64,000 bases of DNA from Hibiscus mutabilis (taxonomy: Eukaryota > Streptophyta > Magnoliopsida > Malvales > Malvaceae): positions 1,364,001 to 1,428,000 of the forward strand of contig CM033733.1 of NCBI GenBank assembly GCA_019671005.1, given 5' to 3'. The notes under the pieces are model-generated. The model made no database searches and was not told the DNA's origin. It saw nothing but the letters and a program-made list of their open reading frames with translations. Positions 48,240-60,400 of this stretch are shown here, piece after piece; positions within the stretch are counted from its first letter, which is position 1, and each line of letters opens with the position of its first letter. The translations under genes were made by a program, and so were the position numbers.

Positions 48240-49180
48240 GACCGGCACCACCATTACCACCGAAACACGATAGAGCCTGATTAAACTTCTACAAGACTAC
48301 AAGAATGTATTCGTTTGGTCATACCAAGATATGCCTGTTTTAGAAACTAACATCGTGGTCTATCAGTTACCCATAAAGCCAGAATACAGGCCTGTACAAT
48401 AGAAACTTCAGAGAATAAAACTCGAGATACTCTTAAAAATCAGAGATAAAATGAAAAAGTAATACGACGGTAGATTTCTACCAGAAGTTAGATATTCGAG
48501 TGGGTGGCCAACATTGTCCCTGTTCCAATGAAGGATGAAAAAGTTTACATGTGCGTCAACTATAGGGATCTTAATCGGGCTAGCCCTAAAGACAATTTTC
48601 CTCTATCACATATTGACACTCTTGTAGATAATGTAGCCAGTCACTCTCTGTTCTCATTCACGGATGGCTTCTCAGGATACAACCAAATCAAGATATGTCA
48701 CGAAGACATGGAAAATACCATATTTGTGACGCTATGAGGTACCTTCTACTATAAGGTGATGTCTTTCAGCCTGAAAAATGCTGGGGAAACTTATCAAAGA
48801 ACCATGGTGACCTTATTCCATGATATGATGCACAAGGAAATCAAAGTATACGTGGACAACATGATCACCAAGTCCCGGACAGAGGAGGAACACATTGTGA
48901 ATCTAGAAAAACTCTTTCAAAGATTAAGAAAGTTCTGGATGAAGCTCAACCCTGCCAAGTGTACCTTTGGGGTAACATCAAGAAAGCGTTTAGGCTTCGT
49001 CGTAAGCAAGAGAGGAATTAAAATAGATTTGGATAAAGTGAAACGATCCAATAGCTTCTTTCCCCTTAAATTAAAAAGAGCTTCGTGGTTTTTGTGGGAA
49101 ACTCAATTACGTTACCCATTTCATCTCCTAGTTGATCGAGAAATGTATCCCGATGTTCAGATTGCTCAAAAAGAATAACC
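48240..49180 (+). pseudogene. Reverse transcriptase of the Tat/Ogre-type element
   Basis: Landmarks in order are LLQDYKNVFVWSYQDMPVL (48270), KVYMCVNYRDLNRASPKDNF, SFTDGFSGYNQIKI and EDMENTIFVTL (48504-48737), then KNAGETYQRTM and KEIKVYVDNMITKSRTEEEH (48756 on). The catalytic box is YVDN instead of YVDD: codon 48858-48860 is AAC. In-frame stops occur at 48401, 48460 and 48736. RT would synthesise element cDNA. This copy is inactive on two counts. Confidence 0.85.
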
Positions 49181-49189
49181 TAGGGAGTG

Positions 49190-49900
49190 GAATGAAGAGT
49201 GTCAAGTAGCCTTCGAGCAAATTAAGAAGCAGTTGTTAAACCCACCGGTGTTGGTACCTCTCGTATCAGGAAGACCACTAATTATGTACCTGACTGTATA
49301 CGAGAATTCAGTGGGATGTGTGCTAGGTCAGTATGACGAGATCGAGAGAAAAAAAGGGCAATTTATTATCTAAGAAAAAAGTTCACTGATTGCAAGATAA
49401 GGTGCCCACAAATTGAAAAGATGTGTTGTTCTCTAGTTTGGGCCTCCAAAAGGCTTAGGCAATACCTATTGTACCACACTACGTGGTTAATATCCAAGTT
49501 AGATCCCCTAAAATTTATGATAGAAGCACTGACCCTATTAGGAAGATTGGCCCGCTGGCAAATTGTTAACAAAATTCGACATTCAATATGTCAGCCAAAA
49601 ATCGTTAAAAAGAAGCGCTATAATAGATTTATTGACAAGTCGTACCTCTGAAAATTATGAAGCCTTAGATTTTGACTTCCCCGATAAAGACTTGATGTGC
49701 ATCACAACGGAAGAACATGAACCAACTAATTTATGGGTTCTAAATTTTGATGATGCTTCTAACACCTTAGGTTGCGGTATTGGGGCAATCTTGGTCTCGC
49801 CGGAAGGTGAACATTATCCCTTTACTAGCCAGTTGAAGTTTTTCTGCACCAACAATATGGCTGAATACGAAGGTTGTATTATGGGATTATGAACAGCAAT
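49190..49900 (+). pseudogene. RNase H region of the Tat/Ogre-type element
   Basis: The segment after RT includes the connection block EKMCCSLVWASKRLRQYLL (49410) and then a second RNase H-like module, LWVLNFDDASNTLGCGIGA, ILVSPEGEHYPFTS and NNMAEYEGCIMGL (49720-49892). The D of FDDAS and the E of AEYEG fit the RNase H core. An additional RNase H domain is characteristic of the Tat lineage. Stops and a shift near 49560 break it. Confidence 0.75.
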
Positions 49901-50279
49901 AGAAAGAAAGATCAAGGTTTTGAAGGTCTTCAGAGATTTTACCTTAGTTATCTACCAAACTCGGAGAGTGGGAGACGAAAGATTCAAAGTTGATCGAGTA
50001 TCGCAAGTTGGTCCTCAAACTAATTAAAGAGTTCGAGAAGATCACTTTCAAACACCTCCCTAGGGAAGACACCCAGATGGATAATGCTCTCTCCACATTA
50101 TCTGTGGTATTTAAGGCAAGTGAATGAGCCAAAATAATACCAGTTTAGATGGGAATTTTTTACTTTCTTGCACACTGTTGCATCATAGAGAAAGAATCAG
50201 ATGGTCTCTCATGGTACCATGATATCTTATAGTACATAAAACTTTAGGAATATCCACCACAGGTAACCGAAAATGACAA

Positions 50280-51440
50280 TACGGAGAATGGCCGCAAGGT
50301 ACGTATTTGATAGAGAAACCTTGTATAAAAAAAGTCGGGACCAAGTTTTATTACGGTGCGTGAACGCCAAAGAGGCCCAGTTGATACTAGAAGAAGTTTA
50401 CGAGTGAATTTGTATAACCCACCCTAGCGGGTTTACCATGACCTGACGAATTATGTGCCCAAACTATTACTGGTCCACCATGGAAGATGATTGTATCAAT
50501 TATGCTCGAAAGTGTCATAGGTGTCAGATTTACGCTGACAAAATACATACGCCGTTGCAGCCTCTCAATATGATGACAACCCCTTGTCCTTTCTTTATGT
50601 GAGGCATGGATATAATTACGTAGATTCACCCCAAGGCTTCAAATAGGCATAGGTTCATCCTGGTAGCCATTAATTATTTCACCAAGTGGGTTGAAGTAGC
50701 GTCCTATGCCAACGTCACTAGATCAATAATTTGTAAGTTTCTTAAAAAGGAGATTATCTACCGTTACGATCTTCCCGAAAGGATCATCACCGACAATACC
50801 TAAACTTTAAACAACAAGATAATAACTGCAGCTTGTGAGCAATTTCAGATCAAACATCACAACTCAGTGACTTATCGTCCAAAGATGATTGGGCCAGTAG
50901 AGGCCGCCAATAAGAACATCAAAAAGATAGTCTCCAATATGAACGACACTTACAAAGATTTGTACGAAAAGCTACATTTCACCTTATATGCTTATCGATC
51001 TGCCGTACGGACATCTACTGGGCAACGCCATTTTCCTTGGTCTATGGCATAGAGGTCGTGCTACCAATTGAAGTCAAAATTCTATCACTCTACATCTTAA
51101 TAGAGGCAGAGTTAGATGAAGCAGAATGGATTCAAGTGCGGTATGATCAACTAAATTTAATTGAAGAAAAGATATTGAAGGTAATATTCTATGGTCAGAT
51201 GTACCAAAAGAGGATGATGCAAGCCCACGATAAGAAGGTTCTCCCAAGAGAATTCTAATAAGGAAACTTGGTGCTGAAAAAGATGCTACCAATCCAGAGA
51301 TTCTCGTGGGAAGTGGACGCTCAATTGGGAAAGGCCCTACGTGGTAACGAAAGCCTTTTCTAGATGGGCTTTGATTTTGGCCGAGATGGATGGGGATAAA
51401 TTACAAAACCCAGTAAATTTAGATTCGGTCAAACGATACT
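50280..51440 (+). pseudogene. Integrase of the Tat/Ogre-type element
   Basis: Zinc-finger-like peptides around 50440-50530 (MCPNYYWSTMEDDCINYARK and CHRCQ) precede the catalytic core, with FTKWVEVASYANVTRS at 50680 and RYDLPERIITDNT at 50760, where DN of TDN is one catalytic position. The third block is SVTYRPKMIGPVEAANKNIK at 50862. The C-terminal part includes LPIEVKILSLYILIEAELDE. Several stops interrupt it (50402, 50600, 50803). Confidence 0.75.
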
Positions 51441-52180
51441 ACGCCTGAAGAAAAAAAGAGAAAAAAAGAAAGAAGAAAAAAACAAAGTGAAAACTCGAAA
51501 AGGCACTTCGAGGAAAAATATAAAGGGCCTAAAAGTGAAAACCTGCAGATGCGCTTTAGGTTCAAGGAAAAATAAAAATAAAAATAAAAAGGGGGCTCAA
51601 GATGAAAACCCGCAAAGGGCGGCTTGAATATTTGTAGATTAAGCGTATGCCGATTAACTTTCTTAAAAGACCAGTAATTTGCTCAACATTTTCATCATGG
51701 TATTTGAAATCTTCTCAGTGAGGGTTGCATTTGGAAGAACTTCCAAAGGATTGACACGAAGTGCATTAGACCTTGATATCTGGATACTTTATTTCCTTTC
51801 TTTGTAATTACCTTCGTGTTTGCAAATACTAATAAACCTTACATACCAGAGTTTTTCTTTCGCATCCCTTTCACCTAAATTTGCATATTAAAATGGGAAC
51901 CAATGGATTTGCATTCATACAACATGAAGATTTTTTAGTATTACTCTGAACATGGTTTAAAAGTACATTAACTATGATGTATTTTATTATTCTAACTCTA
52001 ATCATGTCATCTGCAAAAGCATAAATCTTTGTGCAGATCACAACACTAGATTGGCGAGTTCGCTTATATCAAGGAGACGAGATTCCCTAAGCATCGAATA
52101 CCATTCAAAGACATTTAAGGTGAAAATAAGCTTGGCCACAAAGATTTCCATACAGGCAATCCAAAAGCGTTCTCAAAAAG
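51441..52180 (+). other. 3' untranslated part of the Tat/Ogre-type element
   Basis: An A-rich stretch with AAAGAAAAAAAG words (51450-51480) and GTGAAAACCTGCA/GATGAAAACCCGCA repeats (51536 and 51603) follow the integrase, as in related elements. AAAAAGGGGGCTC at 51585 could serve as a polypurine tract, but the LTR start expected after it is missing. The boundary to the LTR piece at 52181 is abrupt, consistent with deletion of the first 1.9 kb of the 3' LTR. Confidence 0.5.
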
Positions 52181-53060
52181 ATTTGCATATACGTGTGAAT
52201 ATTAAATCCATAGAAATAAAAAAAAACATATATAAACCCAAAACATAAAAAGGGGCAGTCCATCAAATAAAGTGTCCAATTACAAGGCATAACTCAGCCA
52301 TACATTTATGAAATCCTAGTTCCATGCGCAGCTAGCCCGTGGCCGTTAGATCACTTATTGATCCAACGGTCCATATTAGAGCTCAAAAACCCTAGCCTCA
52401 TCTCCATTACGCCACACAAGCTCACACCATTGGATCCAACATCGATCAACGGTCCAAATGGCTTGAGGGAGGGAACACTCAGAACACCACTCGCGCATGG
52501 TCTTCACGTGCTCAACGCTACAACTTTCGCTCGGCCTTCTATCTCTCTCGATCGAAACTGCATCCAACGTTAGCAGCCACACTCTGTCACAGGCACCGCC
52601 GTGCTCATCTGTTCCTTGTTCGATCGTGCCATACAAGCAATGAAAATGAGGGTTAATTATCGAATCAAAACAAAACGGGAAGGAGATCACCGAATTCAAC
52701 CAAGCAAATCAGGCAACAAGAATCACTAGGATATTAGGGTTTTCAATTGTAATCCAGGAAATGATTTTCCCCCTTGTTTATACACATATAAATGGCTATA
52801 AAAAGCCATGAATCTCAACAATTGTAACACACGAATTCAGAAGCAATAACAAGCATTCAAGCAAATTTTTGAGGTATTACTATACCAAAATTTTGTGTTC
52901 TTTCTTTTTTCACATATTTTTGTGTTCTTGTTCAAATAAAAGAGAGAGGGGTCTGGGTTATTACCAATCATCAGAGGAAGATGAGTCGTCGCTGGAAGAA
53001 ACAACCATCATCAGCGTTGGGAGCGAAAGCCGAGTCTGGGCGGAGTTGCCACAAGCAAAC
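52181..53060 (+). repeat. 3' LTR fragment of the Tat/Ogre-type element
   Basis: It matches 40903-41810 of the 5' LTR in order: GCATATACGTGTGAATATT, AAAAAGGGGCAGTCCAT, GAGCTCAAAAACCCTAGCC, TATAAAAAGCCATGAATCTC. The match stops at 53060, where TGTAACACCCCC starts. The TATA box at 52797-52804 is intact. Both ends of the LTR are missing. Confidence 0.85.
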
Positions 53061-53740
53061 TGTAACACCCCCTTCCCGGCTGGTAAGAATCCAGATCGAA
53101 ATGTGTTACCGATGACCAAAACGATATTTAATATAGTATTTTATTCGATAAATCAGTGAATTGGTGTTTGACACGAAACAATGTTCAATACCTTAAGACC
53201 GGTAGTTTGATACGATACAACAATTATCTATTTTGGACTAATTTTAAACTTTTACAAGCTTTAGGGACTAAACTATAATTTTGATAAATTATTGGTCCAT
53301 TTCAGAAATTAAGCTTATCACAATGCAATTCGAACTATAAACAGTATGTCTGTAAATTTTCATGCTAATCTGAACCCATTTGCTAACCCAATTTAAGCTT
53401 ATAAGACTTAGTGACCAAAATATAACATTCTGAAACCTTTTTAAACATCATTTAACCAACTCACCTGCCACCCGTACCAATACTCAAATAGGCCGTATCG
53501 GTACGCCTATGTCATAGTTGTTATTACCGTTACAACTGAAAGAGGTCGTACCGGCTAGAAGGGGAGCAGCGAAGGGGTCGTCGCGTGGGAACCACTCACG
53601 CATGGGAATGAAAGAAACTTGGCCGGGCTTGATCTTGGACCGTTAGATCGACTTTAGATCTAACGGCCATTAAATGGTTGCGCAAGAAAACAAAGATGAG
53701 TTAGGGTTATTTGTATTTTAGGATTAGGGTTCAGTTTATT
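53061..53740 (+). mobile_element. Start of another gypsy-type LTR, truncated
   Basis: TGTAACACCCCC is a classic start for chromovirus-type gypsy LTRs in plants, and the following CCGGCTGG, ATGTGTTACCGATGACC and GGGACTAAACTATAATTTT suit that. It interrupts the Tat/Ogre 3' LTR. The right end and any 5-base duplication of CAAAC were not found. It is called from the start motif and the clean break only. Confidence 0.5.
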
Positions 53741-54544
53741 ATTGGGCCTAAAACGGGCCAAATATGTGTATAGGTTATATTTATATGTAAATGGATTCTT
53801 ATATTATAATGGACTATTTTTATTTAACATTAGGATGCTGATTAATTATATATATGTTTGGGTCTTAATTTTCATAATAATAATAATAACCAATAATAAT
53901 AATAAAACTAATAAAGGTAAATAAATAAAATAAAAATAAAAAAAATCAGACAAAATTAATTGTTACAAAGACACATTGCAATTTTTTTAAAAAAAGAACT
54001 CGAGTCAAATCTTGAAAACACTATCGTTGAGAGGTAGTCAAGAGTCCTGAATAGAATTAATATTCGTAAACCAAAAAACATACATGAAAACATCTTAATT
54101 CCAACAAAAAAAAAACATCATTTTTATTAATAAGTATTTGGTGCAATAATAAAAAACATTGTGTTTTTAGGAAGAGAAATTGGGTTGAATTTTGGAGACA
54201 TGTTAAGAGAGATTATCCATGAAACTCAAAAAACGATTAGTGTTGATAAACCGTATAACATATATGAAAAATATCTTAATTCGATCAAAAAAGTATCAAA
54301 GCATATTTTCCTCTTTTTTTGAACAAAAGCATTATTTTCTTTTTAAATTATTTGTTCTCTGTCCCTATCACCCATACATTAATCATACAAGGCCATGGAA
54401 AAAATTGTCTCTGATAAAATATACATTAAATATAGTAAACATATATAATATAAACAATACTAGTGTAAGTATAATATTATATATATACATGTTCTTAATT
54501 GGAAATATATAAAACTAAAAGGATTATTATCCATATATAGGTGG
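53741..54544. other. AT-rich intergenic DNA with an AAT microsatellite
   Basis: It contains an AATAAT microsatellite at about 53873-53915 and A-rich stretches. No frame or repeat end is recognisable. Confidence 0.35.
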
Positions 54545-54868
54545 TAGATTTTTTTTCACAAGCTCTTTAATTTTAGGGTTTTAGTTTGGGGTTTAGAGTT
54601 TAGAGGTTTTAGTGTATGGGTTTAGAATTTAAAGTTTATGATTAAAATTTAGGGTTTAGATTTTATGGTAATATGGTTAGGGATTTAGGTTTTAACCTAT
54701 AAACCCTAAATTTTAACCTTGAATTCAAAATTCTATCAATAGCCCCTGAATTCAAAACTACTACTACACTTAAATCCCTAAACCCTAAATGAAGTATATA
54801 AACCCTAAAATTAAGACAATTATATAAACAAAGTTTCCACAAGCATCTGTACATAAAATAATTACCCA
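54545..54868. repeat. Foldback element with telomere-like repeats, copy 3
   Basis: TTTAGGG-type words (TTTAGGGTTTTAG, TTTGGGGTTTAGAG) point one way, then TATAAACCCTAAA and AAATCCCTAAACCC the other, turning at GGTTTTAACC near 54690. The end sequence TTTCCACAAGCATCTG and ATAAAATAATTACCC match copy 2 at 34180-34210. It is the best-preserved copy of the family in the window. Confidence 0.8.
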
Positions 54869-55899
54869 AAAATAAAATCTAATAACATATTTTTAAATAA
54901 AAACGTCTCTTAATTCATTTTTTGTTGGTTGAATTTATCTTGAAGTTTGAAAGGATATAATCCAACCTTACAATCCCATGTGACTGCAAAAAATAATTAA
55001 TCTTCCTCCATCATTTGCCTAATATTTTTTTGATAAATCTTATCTAATCAAATCCTATTTAAAAAAAGAAAGAAATGGGACTTTAAAAGAAGGAAGAGAC
55101 GCTCTTAGTAAGTCTAGAATTTATGACGTAAAAAAATTGAAAGAACAAAAATGAACAAATTAATCAACCAGTCAAATGTACTTACTCCATTTGCCTAACA
55201 TTTTTATTCATAATTATTTGTAATGTGTTATCGGAACAACTTACATGCTAATCATGATATGTGTTGGAATTGTTCATCTCATCATTTAATTATAAAGTCT
55301 AAAATTTAATTTTTATTTATAAAAATGGAATATATTTTTTAATTAATTGTTTATTTTTTAGTGAAAATATCGAACAAGGGGATTAATGTGTTCACTCCGT
55401 TGTTAAAATAAAAGTGGACGTCTAATGTGACATGGCATAATAGCACTTTAAGTCCTTAAAATTTATATATTCTATTAATTTTGTCAAAACAATTCAATAA
55501 ATTTAACCCTTAAAATTTAAAACTTCTATCAGTTTAGTCTTTTTTTGTGATGTTGTCAAAGTAAGCAAAAATGTCGAATTAAAACAATAGTTAGATAACT
55601 GCATTCTGGCATAAAACAACAATAAATTATTATTAAGTTGTTATTATATCAAGAAATCAACAAAAAATGAACAAGCAATTTAATAGAAGAACAATGATGA
55701 AATTTTCAGATTTGAATTGTTGAGTTTATTGAATTGTTTTGAGTTATAACCAAATTAATATACTGCACAATTTTTTAGGACTAAATTTTTTATTACACCA
55801 GACTCTGTCACTATTCTGGTCTGATTTTTGTTACAGTCAATGACCTATATATTTATAACAATATTTTAATTGAGTGACATGTTTATAGTTATTTTTAAG
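54869..55899. other. Unrecognised AT-rich DNA
   Basis: There is no gene or repeat pair. Some phrases (TTAAGTCCTTAAAATTTATA at 55450, CCCTTAAAATTTAAAAC at 55506) recur locally, as in degenerate minisatellites. Confidence 0.3.
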
Positions 55900-56120
55900 A
55901 GAAAAACTAAAGTTTATACGAGCCTTTTAGTTTTAGGGGTTAGGGATATAGTTTAGGTTTTAGATTTTAGAGTTTAAAATTTAAGGTCTATTTAGAATTT
56001 AAAGTATAAGGTTTAAGATTTAGAGTTTATTTTTTAGTGTTAGAGTTAGAACTTTAAAATTTAAATTTTATAGTATAAATATGTAAGCTTGTGTAAAATT
56101 AATTTTACACAGCCTGTATA
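55900..56120. repeat. Foldback element with telomere-like repeats, partial copy 4
   Basis: It has only the left-arm style words (TTTTAGGGGTTAGGG, GTTTAGGTTTTAG) and then AAGCTTGTGTAAAATTAA with a short hairpin TGTGTAAAATTAATTTTACACA. The reverse arm seen in the other copies is missing, so it is treated as a truncated or internally deleted copy. Confidence 0.55.
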
Positions 56121-56210
56121 TTAAAATTTTATTTTTTTAATAACCGATTATTACTAAATTTATAATTAATAGACTGAAGGGTAATTTATCCGATTTTATT
56201 TAAAGGAGAG

Positions 56211-56404
56211 ACGTGATAGGGTTGTGTACAGGTAACTTGTCCCAGGTGGCAAAAACTGCAACCTAACGTGAGTCTTGACAAGCTCATGGAACTAATAAAT
56301 TAGATGCAACTTCAATGTAGGATATACGTGGACCCAAATGTTGGACGTTTTGGATATGTTTACAGATCTACAGTGGGACCCATATCTCCCCTGTCCATAA
56401 CGTG
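56211..56404 (+). promoter_or_regulatory. Cluster of four ACGTG cores upstream of LKR/SDH
   Basis: ACGTG occurs at 56211-56215, 56266-56270, 56326-56330 (as TACGTGGAC) and 56400-56404, within 200 bases and about 370-560 bases before the inferred transcription start. ACGTGG/ACGTGT are the cores of ABA-response elements bound by bZIP factors. LKR/SDH is known to respond to ABA and osmotic stress in other plants. Function here is inferred. Confidence 0.45.
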
Positions 56405-56738
56405 ACGGTCGTCCTCATCATCAATTTCATCATCAAATACACCAGGAAAAAAAGTGTGACGGAGTCTAAATAACGACAGTCTAATTAAAGATTAAAATAT
56501 ATTATAAATTTTAAAATTTGTTTATAAATTTAAAATATTATATTTTTTATAAATGTTTTAAGTTATTTTTTTTGATAAGTAGTGAAACATTGTTTTTATA
56601 GGTTGGTTGACAAATTTAGAAAATTCTCATTTTTAGTTATAAATTTTGAAATTTTATTATTTTTAAATTTAATTAGGTTGTTGTACTATATTCTCGTATA
56701 CTCATGATAATTTAGAAATCTAGATACACGGACTCACA

Positions 56739-56749
56739 TATATAAAAAA
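56739..56749 (+). promoter_or_regulatory. TATA box of LKR/SDH
   Basis: TATATAAAAAA lies about 35 bases before the pyrimidine-rich CTGCCCTTCTTCAAACCC. That spacing and context suit a plant core promoter with transcription starting near 56775. A leader exon then runs to about 57082 (CACAA|GTAAGT), followed by a leader intron before the coding exon. Confidence 0.6.
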
Positions 56750-56769
56750 GTTAAACACGTTTCTTATAT

Positions 56770-57483
56770 ATGCTGCCCTTCTTCAAACCCCTGCTCTGCA
56801 TTGTTTCAATCTGTTTTCTCAGAGCAGTTCTTCCATGATTCCAGGGAGCTAGGTGCCAAATACCCCATGTTTTTTTACACCTAAAGTTTTCATTCATTTG
56901 AACGTAAAGTGGTTCCTCTGTTTCAAAGTTATTTTCTTCACTTTTATACTCAATTCTTATTGTTTCTCTGTTGCAATGATAAGCATGTAATTTTATGTCA
57001 GTGATATGGGTATTTTCCTTTTCAGAATTGTTTGATTGCTGCTCAATTTGGGTTCATTTCATCGTTTAATTCTTCATTCACAAGTAAGTTTCTTTTTCCC
57101 CTTCGTTCTCTGTTTTGTTTTCTAATCTATATCATATGAAAGCTCTCTTATGTGTTTGAATATTTTCCCAAGTGAGTTTCTTAGCCTGAAAATCACACTT
57201 AGAGTTGTTCTCTTGAATGAGAAACGTCCCAAATGTTAGCTTGAGAAAACTGTTAGTTGTATTTATTTATGATTTCCATTGACTGATCATCATTGATTCA
57301 TAGGAGTATAAACTGCTTTGCTGTAATTTTTTGTATTCTGTTATGGGATCCTTAATTGCATAAGCAACATACTTTGAACTTTGAAGCGAAAGGGTATTCA
57401 ACAATGGGTTGGATTCATTAGCAAATCCTTCATATTTGAAATAATTGTTCATTTTTTCCTGTTTTCTCTTATGAAGGCTCAAG
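56770..57483 (+). other. 5' leader and leader intron of LKR/SDH
   Basis: Leader exon about 56775-57082 ends CACAA|GTAAGT. An acceptor TATGAAG is followed by GCTCAAG and the start codon at 57484, with the acceptor AG at about 57475-57476. The intron is about 390 bases. Boundaries are from splice consensus. Confidence 0.5.
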
Positions 57484-60400
57484 ATGCTTGGAAATGGAGT
57501 TGTTGGGATTCTTTCCGAGTCTGTGAATAAATGGGAAAGAAGGGTTCCTCTCACCCCATCGCATTGTGCTAGGCTTCTACACAGTGGGAAGGAAAAAACC
57601 GGAGTAGCCAGTATAATCGTGCAGCCATCGACAAAGCGTATACATCATGATTCACTCTATGAGGATGTTGGTTGTCAAATATCAGATGATTTGTCTGAAT
57701 GTGGTCTTATTTTGGGCATCAAGCAGCCAAAGGTGCTGAGCTTCACGGTTCTATTGTTTACTTTACATTGTACTATCTTTTATAGTTTGGGATCTTCTAA
57801 ATAACTGGTTGGTTTGCAAATTGCAGTTAGACATGATTCTTCCTAATAGAGCCTACGCATTCTTCTCTCATACTCACAAAGCTCAGAAGGAGAACATGCC
57901 GTTGTTAGATAAGGTAAAAAATCTTGTGTTGTGTCGTTGTATGACTATGAGCTATTGTATGACTTTGTCTATGGCATGCATGTAGATCCTCGCTGAGAGG
58001 GTATCGTTGTATGACTATGAGCTAATTGTAGGGGACCATGGTAGAAGGTTACTTGCTTTTGGCAGATATGCTGGCAGAGCAGGCATGATCGATTTCTTAC
58101 GTGGATTCGGACAGCGTATGCTCTATGACCCTTAATTGTTTCCCACAGTTACTTTATATGAACACCTCAGCTTACACGGCATCCCTTTGTATATGTGAAG
58201 ATGCTGAATTGTTTATCAAAATTTCAGGGTATCTAAGTCTTGAATATTCAACACCTTTCCTCTCTCTGGGTGCATCATATATGTATCCTTCTCTGGCTGC
58301 TGCAAAGGCTGCAGTGATCACTGTGGGTGAAGAGATAGCTTCTCAGGGACTGCCATCTGGAATATGTCCTGTAGTCTTCGTATTCACCGGTTCTGGAAAC
58401 GGTATTGGAACATCTTAGTTTTTTCCCTTTTTGCCAACCATTTATAACAACACAACATTCAATCAAGTGACCATCAATTAGAATACCTAATGTATGCATT
58501 AATTTAGGATAGACCTAATGAAATTTCCTCACATTGCATATTAAATTTACAGTTTCTCTTGGTGCTCAAGAGATATTCAAGCTTCTTCCTCATACTTTTG
58601 TTGAACCAAGCAAACTTCCGGAACTCTTCGGGAAGGTTAGTTTCCATTTGAGCTCTCCTTGTGTATGCTTATTGTGGCATGTTTAATCAAAGGCTATTCT
58701 TATATTTGTATATTAGAGTTTTCACCCGCCTTTGATACCTCTCTTATTGAAGTTTTATGGTCATTCTCAGGGAAGGAATGTTACATCAAAGAGGGTCTAT
58801 CAGGTTTATGGTTGTATAGTGACTAGTCGGGACATGGTCGAGCACAAGGATCCTTCAAAAACGTTTGATAAAGTAATCCCTTCTTATTCCTGGTTTAGTT
58901 CTTTCATCATTATTTTTTATTTCATGTGAGAGACTAATCTGCTTATAATACAATGCTAACCTTGGTATTCTTGTTTTCATTTTCTCATCAAATTTCAGGC
59001 AGATTATTATGCACATCCAGAGCATTACAACCCCATTTTCCATGAAAAAATAGCCCCATATGCATCGGTAATCGGTAGGTGATGCTTTCTGCTGACAACA
59101 TATTTCAAGGCAAACACTGCAACTGAAATCTGTTTTTTTTTTGTGACAGTGAATTGCATGTATTGGGAGAGAAGATTTCCTAGATTGTTGAGTACCAAGC
59201 AGATTCAAGAGCTAAAGAAGAAAGAGTGTCCACTTGTTGGGATCTCTGATATAACTTGTGATATAGGGGGCTCAATAGCGTTTGTTAATCAAACCACATC
59301 AATTGACTCACCTTTCTTCAGGTATTTCAATGCAAGTTTGATCTTCAAAAAATGCAACATCTGATATATAGTGCCTTGTTTTATAAAGTAATCTATCCAT
59401 AAAGTATTCATACACAGGCAGTTAAGTTTCATCAAATATGAAACTGAAAGCATGGGCAGGAATCTGTCATAATTTCCTACCCCATTAGCATAAAATCATT
59501 ACTTTGAATTTGGAGAATTAAGCGTTTATAGTTCACATTCCCTCATGATGTTGATTCTGTGGATTATATGGTCAATTGTGCTTTTCAGATACGACCCCTC
59601 GACTGATTCCTGTCACAATGACATGGATGGTGATGGGATAATATGTTCAGCTGTTGATATTCTTCCAACTGAGTTTGCAAAAGAGGTGCAATACTTCCCA
59701 CACCATGGTTTCCATGAAAGTTTTCTGGTTTCCTTTTCTTTGTAGCTTGTACCATAAACAAGTTTTTAGGCTAATACGTGTAGCTTATATTAATCATGAC
59801 ATTTAACATGCCATTTTTAACTGCATCAAGGCTTCCCAACACTTTGGAGACATTCTATCACAGTTTGTTGGTAGTTTAGCTGCTACATCAGATTTCACAA
59901 AGTTACCTGCACATCTCAAGAGAGCTTGCATTGCCCATGGTGGAGCACTCACTTCCTTGTATGAATATATCCCTCGTATGAGAAATTCAGACACAGAGTA
60001 AGCAAATTTAATTTCAATCTTCAAAAATCCAAACCCATAAACACTTTTGTCATGTGTGAATCTTATATTGCTTGATTTGCAGAGATATATCAGATAAACT
60101 TTCCAATGGACACTTGAACAAGAACAAGAAGAAGAAATACACTGTATTGGTATGTATTCAGAGTAGGTAGCAGGATTTTATGTCAGGGAGTGCAAACTGT
60201 TAGGGAGTTATATTAGAAACATAAGAGGTGATAAATTACAAAATTTTATGAGGGTGCGAACTTAGATCATCGATAGAAAATACAAAGAAAATACATAAAT
60301 TATATGAGATCGTCAATAGTTGACCCTATCTCCCTTAATCAAGACCGTTGATTGTAATATTTGGTTGACAGGTATCATTGAGTGGCCACTTATTTGATCA

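Larger units (their letters stand above)
38980..53060 (+). mobile_element. Tat/Ogre-lineage Ty3/gypsy retrotransposon, degenerate, with nested insertion
   Basis: The order is 5' LTR (38980-42977), primer-binding-site-like sequence (GACTCCGCTGGGGA, about 42984-42997), gag-like, protease, reverse transcriptase, RNase H, integrase, then a 3' untranslated part and a 3' LTR piece (52181-53060). The very long LTR, the GACTCCGCTGGGGA primer site and the D-N-S-S type protease are features I associate with the Tat/Ogre lineage. Every domain carries stops or shifts. An unrelated LTR-like sequence begins at 44557 inside gag, and another begins at 53061 inside the 3' LTR. The paired LTR segments I aligned by eye differ at about one base in ten, so the insertion is old. 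Confidence 0.85.
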
